DNA from: Anaerococcus rubeinfantis
GTDB lineage: Bacteria > Bacillota > Clostridia > Tissierellales > Peptoniphilaceae
Direction of reading: 5' to 3'
Length of the DNA stretch: 64,000 bases
Assembly: GCF_001487145.1 (NCBI RefSeq)
Contig: NZ_LN913016.1
Location: 1,512,354 to 1,576,353, forward strand
Shown: positions 26,945-34,042 of the stretch, piece after piece
Layout of the letters: each line of letters opens with the position of its first letter
How positions within the stretch are numbered: the first letter of the stretch is position 1
Position numbers and translations under genes: made by a program
Notes under the pieces: model-generated
What the model saw: the letters and a program-made list of their open reading frames with translations, nothing else
Told to the model about the DNA's origin: nothing
Databases searched by the model: none

Positions 26945-26973
26945 ATTATAGCGTTTTTGTTCATTTTTTCCAA
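26945..26973 (-). promoter_or_regulatory. metG operon promoter (TTGGAA-17-TATAAT)
   Basis: On the minus strand TTGGAA (26968-26973) and TATAAT (26945-26950) are 17 bp apart. The resulting leader of about 45 bases is too short for a riboswitch. Confidence 0.75.
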
Positions 26974-27038
26974 TTTAAAATATATAAGATAAAATAAAAA
27001 ATCCACAGAAATTGACTTTATATAAATTTACTCAATCA

Positions 27039-27292
27039 ATGAGATCCCTCCACTGCGGTCGAGATGGGTAATTATTATTCTTATTTAATTACTAAAGTTA
27101 TATTTTTATTATGGATTTCGATTTTAAACTATTTATTCACGGATTTTCAAATATTAAATATAAATAATTTTAATTTAAAAAATTTACCAAAGTAAATACT
27201 TTAAATATTTAATCGATTATATAAATTCGAAGATATTGAATACAAAAAGTTTAAATCCATCTTGAGCGAACAAAGTGAGTCGAGAGATCTCT
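27039..27292. repeat. Two inverted copies of the intergenic repeat
   Basis: One copy at 27039-27069 (GAGATCCCTCC...GGTCGAGATGGG) and one in the opposite orientation at 27256-27292 (ATCCATCTTGAGC...GTCGAGAGATCTC) flank about 190 bp of AT-rich DNA. ACTAAAGTT follows the first and AATTCGAAG precedes the second, as in other copies. The pair lies downstream of tyrS and upstream of the metG promoter. No gene is seen in 26974-27371. Confidence 0.65.
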
Positions 27293-27322
27293 TTATTAAT
27301 TTTATCTCTTAATTAAAAACAA

Positions 27323-27348
27323 AACCCATCTTTCATTTGGATGGGTTT
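27323..27348 (-). terminator. tyrS terminator
   Basis: AACCCATC (27323-27330) pairs with GATGGGTT (27340-27347), followed on the minus strand by TTTTGTTTTT. The stem shares ACCCATC/GATGGGT with the neighbouring repeat family, so it may derive from a repeat arm. Confidence 0.8.
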
Positions 27349-27371
27349 CTTATTAATAAATTTGAAATATT

Positions 27372-28637
27372 CTATTTAATTGTAACTTTGTGGAAGGTTT
27401 TTTTGCCTTTTTTAACTATTATTTTTCCTTCTTCAAATAATTCTTCATTTATTTCAAATCTTGGGTCGGTTATTTTTTCATCGTTTACACTTACTCCACC
27501 GCCCTTTACTGAGTCTCTTGCTTGAGAATTTGATTTTGTAAGTCCTAGTTTTGTCAAAAGTGTCAAAATTCCCATTGGTAATTCTTCTTTTTCAATTTCT
27601 GTTGTTGGCATTGCTGATTCGTCTCCAGCTCCAGAGAATAAGGCTTTAGAAGCTTCTAGGGCTTCTTTTGCTTTTTCTTCCCCGTGAATTAATTTTGTGA
27701 TTTCATAAGCCAAAACTTCTTTTGCATGGTTAATTTCTTTTGCATCTTTCCCATTTCCTAATTTTCTACATTCTTCTGTTGGTAGGAAAGTTAACATCAA
27801 GAGGAATTTTTCTACGTCCCTGTCGTCAACATTTCTCATATATTGGAAAAGTTCGTAGGCTGAAGTTTTTTCTTCATCAAGCCAAACAGCTCCCTTTTGA
27901 CTTTTTCCCATTTTTATTCCATCAGCTGTTGTCAAAAGTTTAAAAGTCATTCCATAAACTTTGGCATCTTCTTTTTTCCTAATTAAATCATAGCCACCGA
28001 TAATATTTGACCATTGGTCAGATCCACCGATTTGAAGAGTACAGTTGTGTCTTCTGTATAATTCTAGAAAATCGTAAGATTGTAAAAGCATGTAGGAAAA
28101 TTCAAAAAATGTAAGACCCTTGTCCATCCTATTTTTGTAGGCATCTTTTTTTAGCATTTCATTTACAAGGAAATTTGATCCAACATCCCTTAAAAAATCT
28201 ACAAAAGGAAGATTTAACAACCAATCTCCATTGTTCACCATTATAGCCTTGTCGCCGGAATCTTCTCCATCATTTTCAAATTCCAAAAATCTTTGAAATT
28301 GTTTATAAAAACAATTTGCATTGTGGTCAATTCTCTCCTTGGTCATAACCATTCTCATGTCACTTCTTCCAGAAGGATCTCCAATCATTGTAGTTCCTCC
28401 ACCAAGAAGGGCGATTGGTCTGTGACCATAATTTTGCATTCTCATCATAACCATAATTTGGATAAGGTGACCAACTGTCAAAGAATCTGCAGTTGCATCA
28501 AATCCACAATAAAAAGTTAATTTTTCATTTTTTAATTTTTCAGCTAATTCTTCCTCATCAGTAGAAGCCTCAAAATATCCACGATCTTTTAGCTCATCAA
28601 AAACTGAATCATATTCTTTTGGGTATTTAAATTTCAT
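27372..28637 (-). CDS. tyrS: Tyrosyl-tRNA synthetase
   Basis: A 421-residue class I synthetase with the HIGH-equivalent in ADSLTVGHLIQ, the tyrosine-binding YMLLQSYDF region, GGSDQW, and the KMSKS-equivalent KMGKSQKG. A C-terminal S4 RNA-binding domain covers about 355-420. It is preceded by a T-box leader, so expression should respond to uncharged tRNA-Tyr. AAAGGAG precedes the ATG. Confidence 0.96.
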   Translation of the reverse strand: MKFKYPKEYDSVFDELKDRGYFEASTDEEELAEKLKNEKLTFYCGFDATADSLTVGHLIQIMVMMRMQNYGHRPIALLGGGTTMIGDPSGRSDMRMVMTKERIDHNANCFYKQFQRFLEFENDGEDSGDKAIMVNNGDWLLNLPFVDFLRDVGSNFLVNEMLKKDAYKNRMDKGLTFFEFSYMLLQSYDFLELYRRHNCTLQIGGSDQWSNIIGGYDLIRKKEDAKVYGMTFKLLTTADGIKMGKSQKGAVWLDEEKTSAYELFQYMRNVDDRDVEKFLLMLTFLPTEECRKLGNGKDAKEINHAKEVLAYEITKLIHGEEKAKEALEASKALFSGAGDESAMPTTEIEKEELPMGILTLLTKLGLTKSNSQARDSVKGGGVSVNDEKITDPRFEINEELFEEGKIIVKKGKKTFHKVTIK

Positions 28638-28680
28638 ATATTTCTCCTTTAATCTTTAATTTTTTTATTTTTAAGCACAA

Positions 28681-28838
28681 AAAAAGAGCATAAGAAGGCA
28701 TCTTAATGCGGTACCACTTCTTTTTATACTCCACGCTTTCACTAAGTAGAAAGCCAACTTTGGACAAAGAATCCTGTAATTTCAAAAAAATTATCCCAAA
28801 TTTTTCCTACTATAAATCCTATAAGTCCTATTTACTTA
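28681..28838 (-). ncRNA. T-box leader of tyrS
   Basis: Read on the minus strand, the conserved T-box UGGUACCGC is at 28708-28716. A terminator (GCATTAAGA...TCTTATGC plus T run, 28681-28709) competes with an antiterminator in which AGAAG...CUUCU enclose the T-box. A hairpin GCTTTC...GAAAGC just upstream suits stem III. A UAC tyrosine codon at 28776-28778, followed by A within a loop closed by GAA/UUC, is the likely specifier. The leader is short, about 155 nt, so stem I and stem II must be reduced. Confidence 0.88.
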
Positions 28839-28844
28839 TCATAG

Positions 28845-28872
28845 ATTATACAAGTTTTAAGGTTTTTTTCAA
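28845..28872 (-). promoter_or_regulatory. tyrS promoter (TTGAAA-16-TATAAT)
   Basis: On the minus strand TTGAAA (28867-28872) and TATAAT (28845-28850) are 16 bp apart, placing the start of the T-box RNA near 28838. Confidence 0.75.
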
Positions 28873-28895
28873 ATATATAGACTATAAATAAAAAT

Positions 28896-29312
28896 TTATA
28901 GCCTGTGCCAATTATTTTCCTTCAAATTTTTAAAATTATCGAAATTATCCTCGCACATCTTCCCCTTAAAAGAAATTTCATAGGATATTTTTTTGCCCAA
29001 GTGAGAAAAATTTATAAAAGCCCTATTAGATTTCTCATCAATTTCAAAAGAATTAATTTCATCCCAAGGCATAAGAAGAAAATCGCCCTTGGTAGAATTT
29101 GAAATTTCCTTTTCAAAAATTCCCTTTTCAGTAAAATTTAAAAGAAAAGTTCTTGAAGAATCCAAAGTATTATAAAGATTACTTGCCAATAATTTTAAAA
29201 ATCCCTTTCCAGTTGAATTATGTTTAATAGCAAGCAAATACGAGTCAGTTTTTTTGAATTTTTCATTTATTTTTTCCCTAAATTCATTCACATCATTAAA
29301 TAAAATTCCCAT
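28896..29312 (-). CDS. Hypothetical protein, possible PH-like domain
   Basis: I do not recognise this 138-residue protein. It is soluble and basic at the start (EFREKINEKFKKTDSYLLAIKHNS). The centre and end look beta-rich with alternating hydrophobics (DFLLMPWDEINSFEID, RAFINFSHLGKKISYEISF), which resembles bacterial pleckstrin-homology-like folds. It lies 9 bases downstream of a small XRE regulator, with a ribosome site in the gap, so the two are probably cotranscribed and may be functionally linked. No signal peptide or membrane segment is seen. Confidence 0.65.
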   Translation of the reverse strand: MGILFNDVNEFREKINEKFKKTDSYLLAIKHNSTGKGFLKLLASNLYNTLDSSRTFLLNFTEKGIFEKEISNSTKGDFLLMPWDEINSFEIDEKSNRAFINFSHLGKKISYEISFKGKMCEDNFDNFKNLKENNWHRL

Positions 29313-29321
29313 TTTCCCTCC

Positions 29322-29525
29322 TTATTTAAAAATAAAAACTTCTTTAATATCCTTGTCCAAAACCTTGCAAATTTTATAGGCAGTTTCAAGACTTGGACTT
29401 ATGGTGTTATTTTCATAAGCCATAATCGACCTTCTCTTAAGCCCAACCATTTTGGCAAGTTTATGCTGAGAAAGCCCCTTCTCTTTTCTAAATTCCCTAA
29501 TTTTATTTTCAATTTCCACTTCCAT
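29322..29525 (-). CDS. Small XRE-family transcriptional regulator
   Basis: This 67-residue protein is almost only a helix-turn-helix domain: KIREFRKEKGLSQHKLAKMVG then LKRRSIMAYENNTISPSLETA. The ATG at 29525 is preferred over an in-frame start further upstream because the domain begins there and AAAGG precedes it; the upstream extension has odd, phenylalanine-rich composition. Two identical 16-bp direct repeats lie 14-52 bases before the start and are likely its own operators. Confidence 0.82.
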   Translation of the reverse strand: MEVEIENKIREFRKEKGLSQHKLAKMVGLKRRSIMAYENNTISPSLETAYKICKVLDKDIKEVFIFK

Positions 29526-29538
29526 ACAAAAACCTTTG

Positions 29539-29577
29539 GTTACATTTATAGTACATTTTTTGTTACATTTATAGTAC
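29539..29577 (-). promoter_or_regulatory. Tandem 16-bp direct repeat, candidate XRE autoregulatory operators
   Basis: GTTACATTTATAGTAC occurs at 29539-29554 and again at 29562-29577, a period of 23 bp or about two helical turns. On the minus strand each copy contains TATAAA, so the repeats overlap the probable -10 region of the XRE gene. Binding there would repress it. Confidence 0.6.
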
Positions 29578-29665
29578 CACAAAAATAAATTTTTGTAAAA
29601 TTTGATAAGTAAAAATCCTTTGTCAATTTTAAAAATAAATAAAAATCCCATATAGAGCCGATAAA

Positions 29666-30457
29666 TATGCCTTGATTTGGCATAATTATCTGCTCAAGAT
29701 GGGTTTATACTCTATATTTTTTGCTCCGAATAAATTTAAATCAAATTTTTAATAAATAAAATCAAATTCCTATTTATACTTCATCAATTAAAATCAAAAA
29801 TAAAAATTAATAAAAAATAACAAAATACAAACTTTAGCAATTAAAAAACAAATATACACCCATCTCGAGCCTGTCGAGAGATCTCTTGCAAAAACTAAGG
29901 CAAAAGAAATTGTATGCATTCTCTAGTAAATCTATGAAAATTAGAAAGAATAATATAAGCCTAAACTAACAATAGAGATCTCTCCACGCACTTCACTTCG
30001 TTACGTTTGGTCGAGATGGGTTTAATATTGCTATAGTTTTATACTTTGAATAAATTTAAATCAAATTTTTATAAATGAAATTATAGTGTAATTAAAACTT
30101 CATTCGGAAAAATTCAGCAAAAATAAATAATTATAATGACTTAAATTAATAAAAGTTCTACAAAAATAAACAAATTATCATTAATAAATTACAGTTTTGT
30201 TGAGACTTCAGTAATTAAAACTAGCTAATCATCACCCATCTCGACCTTGTGGAGAGATCTCCTTTATTATTTTTATCCAGACATTTACTAAATTAATTAA
30301 CTCTCCCCACATCCCCACTTTATTTCGTTTGGTCGAGATGATGTTTTTTAATTTTGTAATATAAAAAATAATAGTACATAAATAATAATTAAAACCAATT
30401 CGAAGATGCTAATAACAACCCACAATCACCCATCTCGAGCCTAGTCGAGAGATCTCT
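29666..30457. repeat. Cluster of intergenic repeat copies upstream of XRE, downstream of the Fe-alcohol dehydrogenase
   Basis: Six copies are visible at about 29666-29704, 29868-29893, 29974-30020, 30233-30261, 30300-30342 and 30428-30456. Forward units (ACCCATCTCGAGC...GTCGAGAGATCTC) alternate with inverted ones (GAGATCTCTCC...GTCGAGATGGG), giving two convergent pairs about 110-150 bp long. The first copy carries the TATGCCTTGATTTGGCATA hairpin shared with 9430 and 21880. AAACTTTAGCAATT precedes one forward unit. The 29652-30603 gap has no recognisable gene. Confidence 0.75.
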
Positions 30458-30524
30458 TTTATTAATTTTATCCAACTATTCACCAAATCCGTTAGAAAAA
30501 ATTCCCAGCTCAAAACTAAAGAAA

Positions 30525-30556
30525 ATAAAAACAGGAACTCTCGCTCCTGTTTTTTG
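30525..30556 (-). terminator. Terminator of the iron alcohol dehydrogenase gene
   Basis: ACAGGA (30531-30536) pairs with TCCTGT (30545-30550) around an 8-base loop, with A-rich and T-rich flanks on both sides. It lies about 50 bases past the stop codon. Confidence 0.8.
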
Positions 30557-30603
30557 CTAATCGATTTATATTTTTTAGTAATTATTTTTAAGGATTTATT
30601 TTC

Positions 30604-31758
30604 TTAAAAATCTATTTTTTTGCCGTAATATGCAGCTTCATAAATTTTCTTTATATCTTCTGGTGAAGTTTCTCTTGGATTTGTAAGGGTACAAGCATCT
30701 TTGAATGCATTTTCACTCATTTTATCCAAAACTTCTAAGAATTTATCTTCTTCAATTACAGTATTTTTACCGTCTTTAATATTAGCTGTAAGTCCTACAG
30801 AAGCATTTAATTTTCTGATTTCTTCTGCTATATCATCAATTCCAAGAATTTTTTCTAGCTTATCATACCTATCTGTTGATTTTCTATTGTAATCAATGAT
30901 GTATGGAAGCATAATTGCATTTGCCTCACCGTGAGTTAAGTGGAAAATTCCCCCGATTTTGTGAGCCATTGAGTGAACTATTCCTAGTGAAGCATTTGAA
31001 AATGCCATTCCTGCAAGTGTTGATGCATCGTGCATTTTTTCTCTTGCATCTATATCTTCCCCATTGTCATAAGCTTTTTTAAGATTTCCAAAAACAAGCT
31101 CGATTGCTCTAATTGCAAGTGGTGATGTGTAATCATCTGCTGCTGTTGAAACGAAAGCCTCAACTGCGTGAGTCATAACATCCATACCTGTTTGAGCTGT
31201 AATTCTTGGAGGCATTTTACTTGCGATAACCGGATCACAAATTGCTACATCTGGAACAAAATCTGCGTGAACTAATGGATATTTAATTTCTTTTTCTGTA
31301 TCAGTAATTACTGAAAATGCTGTGATTTCTGAAGCAGTTCCTGATGTTGATGGAATACAAGCCATTTTTGCCTTTGTTCTTAATGGTGGATTGTCAAAAG
31401 CTGCCAATTTTTCAAAACTATAGCCAGGATGTTCATAGAAAATCCACATAGCCTTTGCAGCATCCATTGCAGAACCTCCACCAATTGGAATAATCCAATC
31501 AGGACCAAACTCTTCCATTTTCTTGCCACCTTCAAGACAAGTTTTTACAGAAGGATCAGGTTCAACCCCATCAAGAATCATAACTTCCATACCAGCTTCT
31601 TCCAAATATTTTTTAGCTTGGTCCAAAAAGCCAAATTTTTTCATAGAATGTCCACCAGTTACAAGAACAGCTTTTTTACCTTCAAGATTTTTAAGATATT
31701 CAAGACTGCCCACACCGTGAACAATAGTTCTAGGAACTTGGAATGTTGTAATAGTCAT
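30604..31758 (-). CDS. Iron-containing alcohol dehydrogenase
   Basis: A 384-residue group III (DhaT/butanol-dehydrogenase-type) enzyme. The NAD-binding loop is IPIGGGSAMDAAK. The family signature TSGTASEITAFSVI follows, and the metal ligands fall in GMDVMTHAVEAF and the downstream HSMAHKIGG...HLTHGEANA. It reduces aldehydes to alcohols in fermentation or acts on diols; substrate is uncertain. The gene is monocistronic with a near-consensus promoter and a terminator. Confidence 0.9.
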   Translation of the reverse strand: MTITTFQVPRTIVHGVGSLEYLKNLEGKKAVLVTGGHSMKKFGFLDQAKKYLEEAGMEVMILDGVEPDPSVKTCLEGGKKMEEFGPDWIIPIGGGSAMDAAKAMWIFYEHPGYSFEKLAAFDNPPLRTKAKMACIPSTSGTASEITAFSVITDTEKEIKYPLVHADFVPDVAICDPVIASKMPPRITAQTGMDVMTHAVEAFVSTAADDYTSPLAIRAIELVFGNLKKAYDNGEDIDAREKMHDASTLAGMAFSNASLGIVHSMAHKIGGIFHLTHGEANAIMLPYIIDYNRKSTDRYDKLEKILGIDDIAEEIRKLNASVGLTANIKDGKNTVIEEDKFLEVLDKMSENAFKDACTLTNPRETSPEDIKKIYEAAYYGKKIDF

Positions 31759-31803
31759 ATTTTTCTCCTTATAAATTTTCTTTGTTAATCTTTTATCACT
31801 ATT

Positions 31804-31831
31804 ATTATATGAGTTTGTTCATGTTTGTCAA
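31804..31831 (-). promoter_or_regulatory. Promoter of the iron alcohol dehydrogenase gene
   Basis: On the minus strand TTGACA (31826-31831) and TATAAT (31804-31809) are 16 bp apart, a near-perfect sigma-A promoter. The spacer contains two ACAAAC direct repeats, possibly a regulatory site. The rest of the 240-bp gap up to 31956 is AT-rich. Confidence 0.75.
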
Positions 31832-31956
31832 CATAATTTTTATCCTGCCGGTTTTTATTGTTATATAAATAACATTTTTGCATTTATTACAATAATTAGA
31901 TACTTAATTTGAATTTTCCAAAAAATAATTTATTTTAAAAATAAAATTCTAAGTAA

Positions 31957-31990
31957 TAAAAAAGCCAAATTCACCAAGAATTTGACTTAA
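31957..31990 (-). terminator. Terminator of the reduced cpsCD-lipoprotein module
   Basis: On the minus strand AAGTCAAATTC pairs with GAATTTGGCTT (31962-31988), followed by TTTTTT. It closes the three-gene operon just after the lipoprotein stop codon. Confidence 0.8.
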
Positions 31991-31998
31991 CTAATAAT

Positions 31999-32442
31999 TT
32001 ATTCAATTTCTTTTAAAAAACTTCTTTTTACATAACCTTTATTACCATTAAAAGAAATTTTAGACCATTTTTTCCCATCCACATTAACATTTTTAATAAC
32101 TTCAACCTTTGTGTTTTCTGGTATTTTTTCTATAATATTATCTTCATCTTCAAATGGATTTTTTCTAAATTCAATATCTTTTTTTGTAGTGAATTTTTTT
32201 GAAACTTCTAAGTTAGAATCTTTTTTTTCTTTCTCATCAACATTAGGAATCTCATCAATACCTTGTTTTAGCATTTTGCTCAAATTTTCAATTTGCTCCT
32301 CCTCAGTATCATCATAAGAAAAATCACTATCAAAAATTGTATCTACTTCAACATTTTTACTTTGATATTTTTCTTCTTTTGCCTTACATGAACTTAAACT
32401 AATAAGGATAACAAGAAAGCAAATAATCTTTTTAAATTTCAT
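31999..32442 (-). CDS. SH3-domain lipoprotein, capsule-linked (copy A)
   Basis: This 147-residue predicted lipoprotein begins with a signal peptide ending in a lipobox LSSC (C19), then an acidic linker, then a bacterial SH3 domain (about 85-147; EFRKNPFEDEDNIIEKIP... KWSKISFNGNKGYVKRSFL). The start at 32442 is chosen because GGAGG lies 5 bases before it. It is the last gene of a cpsC-cpsD-lipoprotein unit. A paralogue sits at the matching place in the main capsule operon (51939-52358); both share the E-K-Y-x-x-x-x-V-x-x-D-T-(V/I)-F-D segment after the lipobox. It may tether the polymer machinery to the wall (inference). Confidence 0.82.
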   Translation of the reverse strand: MKFKKIICFLVILISLSSCKAKEEKYQSKNVEVDTIFDSDFSYDDTEEEQIENLSKMLKQGIDEIPNVDEKEKKDSNLEVSKKFTTKKDIEFRKNPFEDEDNIIEKIPENTKVEVIKNVNVDGKKWSKISFNGNKGYVKRSFLKEIE

Positions 32443-32471
32443 TTTTCCTCCAAAATTCAAAAATTTTTGAA

Positions 32472-33134
32472 TTATTTATTAAAATATCCTTTATAAATAT
32501 TCTTATTTATATCAGCATGAGTCATAATTAATCCAATTATATTTGCGTTTACCTTTTTTAAATTTATAATCGCCTTTTCAAGCTCTTCCTTTCTTGTATC
32601 ATTATATTTAAAAGATAAAATCATGCCATCACAATAAGTTGAGATAATTGAACCATCGGCTAATAAATCAACTGGGGGAATATTTATAAATATATAATCA
32701 AATTCTTTTGATAAATCCTTAATTAAATCTTTTACTTTGCTTGAGTCCAAAATTTCGGTTGGATTATTAGGCTTTTGACCTGAAAGCAAAATAGAAAGAT
32801 TTTCTTGGTTTTTATCTTTTATTAAAATTTCATTTATATTATTATCTTCATAGAAAAAATTTGTTAGGCCAATATTTTTATCAAGTTTTAAAAGCTTATC
32901 TAACTTTGGCATTCTTAAATCAAAATCTAATAATGCAACTTTTAAACCATCACTAGCAAAAGATTTTGCAATATCATATAAAGCCTTAGTATTTTTTTCA
33001 TTTGGTTTTGATGAAGTCATTCCTATAATTTTATAATTTTTATATTCATTGTTATACTTTAAATTGGTTTTTATAGAATAAATTGACTCATCATAAAAAG
33101 ATGAATTACTTAAATATCCATTTTTTTCTTTCAT
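32472..33134 (-). CDS. cpsD: CpsD/CapB-type BY-kinase homologue with lost ATP-binding residues
   Basis: A 220-residue homologue of capsule tyrosine kinases, aligning residue for residue with the intact copy at 53143-53799. The Walker A segment reads SSKPNEKNTK (41-50) instead of SSKPSEGKTT, so G47 is Lys and the catalytic K48 is Asn. Walker B reads FINIPP instead of FLDTPP, so D151 is Asn. Walker A' (LLDFDLRMPK) is unchanged. ATP hydrolysis and phosphotransfer are unlikely, yet the frame is open. It may act as a non-catalytic partner or be decaying. The start at 33134 follows AAGGAG, just inside the spacer after cpsC. Confidence 0.85.
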   Translation of the reverse strand: MKEKNGYLSNSSFYDESIYSIKTNLKYNNEYKNYKIIGMTSSKPNEKNTKALYDIAKSFASDGLKVALLDFDLRMPKLDKLLKLDKNIGLTNFFYEDNNINEILIKDKNQENLSILLSGQKPNNPTEILDSSKVKDLIKDLSKEFDYIFINIPPVDLLADGSIISTYCDGMILSFKYNDTRKEELEKAIINLKKVNANIIGLIMTHADINKNIYKGYFNK

Positions 33135-33135
33135 T

Positions 33136-33774
33136 CTATTCTCCTTTTTCTTCTTTTGGAATAACTCCAATTATTGGAATCTCATAATAATTTTCTATTT
33201 CTTCAGCACTCTTAATTCTAGTATCTCTAAAGTCATTAACTAATACATAAATAATTCCAACAAAAAAACCAAGAAATAAACCTAATGCTGTATATTTTTT
33301 TACATTTGGTGATATTGGTTTTTTTGGGGATTTAGCTTTATCTGATATCAAAACTTTCTTATTGCTTAATTTACCAATTGAATTTGTCAATTCAACAGCT
33401 GTTTGATTTGCAATATCTGCAGCTCTTTTAGGTATAGAATCAGTCACTTTTATATTAATTAAACTAGAACCCGAATCTGGCTCAACTAATATTTTATTTG
33501 CAAGTTCTTCACTGGTCATATCTAAATCTAATTTCTTTATAATTTCTTTTGAAAACTCATTAGATTTTGTTAATTTTGCATAAGTAGAAATAGTACTACT
33601 ATCAGTATTCTTTGATACCATAATAGTCGTATCAGCTTCATAACTTGGGCTGATTATAAATTTACTCAAAATAAAAAATACAATTCCAAAAATAAGAGAA
33701 ACTGTAATTATTTTTCCTATGTTTTTTATAACATTTTTTAATACTTTTAATATATCTATTTCATTTTCGTACAT
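33136..33774 (-). CDS. cpsC: CpsC/Wzz-type chain-length determinant, kinase modulator (copy A)
   Basis: This 212-residue membrane protein has two transmembrane helices (about 20-40 and 170-190) flanking an extracellular Wzz domain, with the proline-rich motif SPKKPISPNVKKYTALG before the second helix, typical of YveK/CpsC. Such proteins activate the cognate BY-kinase through the C-terminal cytoplasmic tail and set polymer length. Here the partner kinase lacks ATP-binding residues. It is first in a minus-strand operon divergent from an HTH-UDP-glucose dehydrogenase gene. Confidence 0.88.
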   Translation of the reverse strand: MYENEIDILKVLKNVIKNIGKIITVSLIFGIVFFILSKFIISPSYEADTTIMVSKNTDSSTISTYAKLTKSNEFSKEIIKKLDLDMTSEELANKILVEPDSGSSLINIKVTDSIPKRAADIANQTAVELTNSIGKLSNKKVLISDKAKSPKKPISPNVKKYTALGLFLGFFVGIIYVLVNDFRDTRIKSAEEIENYYEIPIIGVIPKEEKGE

Positions 33775-33979
33775 TAAATTCTCCTTTAAATCTATGTAAA
33801 AGTTTTATAATTATTACTACTAATTATCGCTACTCTATAGTTTATAATAATTTCAACTTAATATCAATACTTTTAGAGAACTATTTGTTAAATAAATAAA
33901 AATGAAAACTTAAATATAGTTATTTAAAATTGTATATATTTTTATTTCAGGTCGATTTCAAATTGTTTTGTTGTTTAAA

Positions 33980-34008
33980 TTGACAACACAAGCTTAACTT
34001 GATACTAT
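33980..34008 (+). promoter_or_regulatory. Promoter with internal dyad, HTH-UDP-glucose dehydrogenase copy 1
   Basis: TTGACA (33980-33985) and TACTAT (34003-34008) are 17 bp apart. The spacer holds the dyad CAAGCTTAACTTG (33989-34001; arms CAAG/CTTG). The same block recurs before copy 2. A protein bound there would block RNA polymerase, so it is a candidate operator for the HTH domain encoded downstream. Confidence 0.65.
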
Positions 34009-34042
34009 TATTATACAATTTATAATTTGAAATGGAGAATAT

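Noticed and set aside
28881-28902. Strong terminator after the 138-residue hypothetical gene
   Set aside because: CTATAAAT/ATTTATAG forms a hairpin, but the stem is almost all A-T and no T run follows on the minus strand.
29526-29651. N-terminal extension of the XRE regulator
   Set aside because: The extension overlaps the probable operators and promoter and has atypical Phe/Lys/Tyr composition. The HTH begins at the ATG ending at 29525.
29666-30457. CRISPR array
   Set aside because: The repeats alternate in orientation, vary in length and have irregular spacing, and no cas genes are present.
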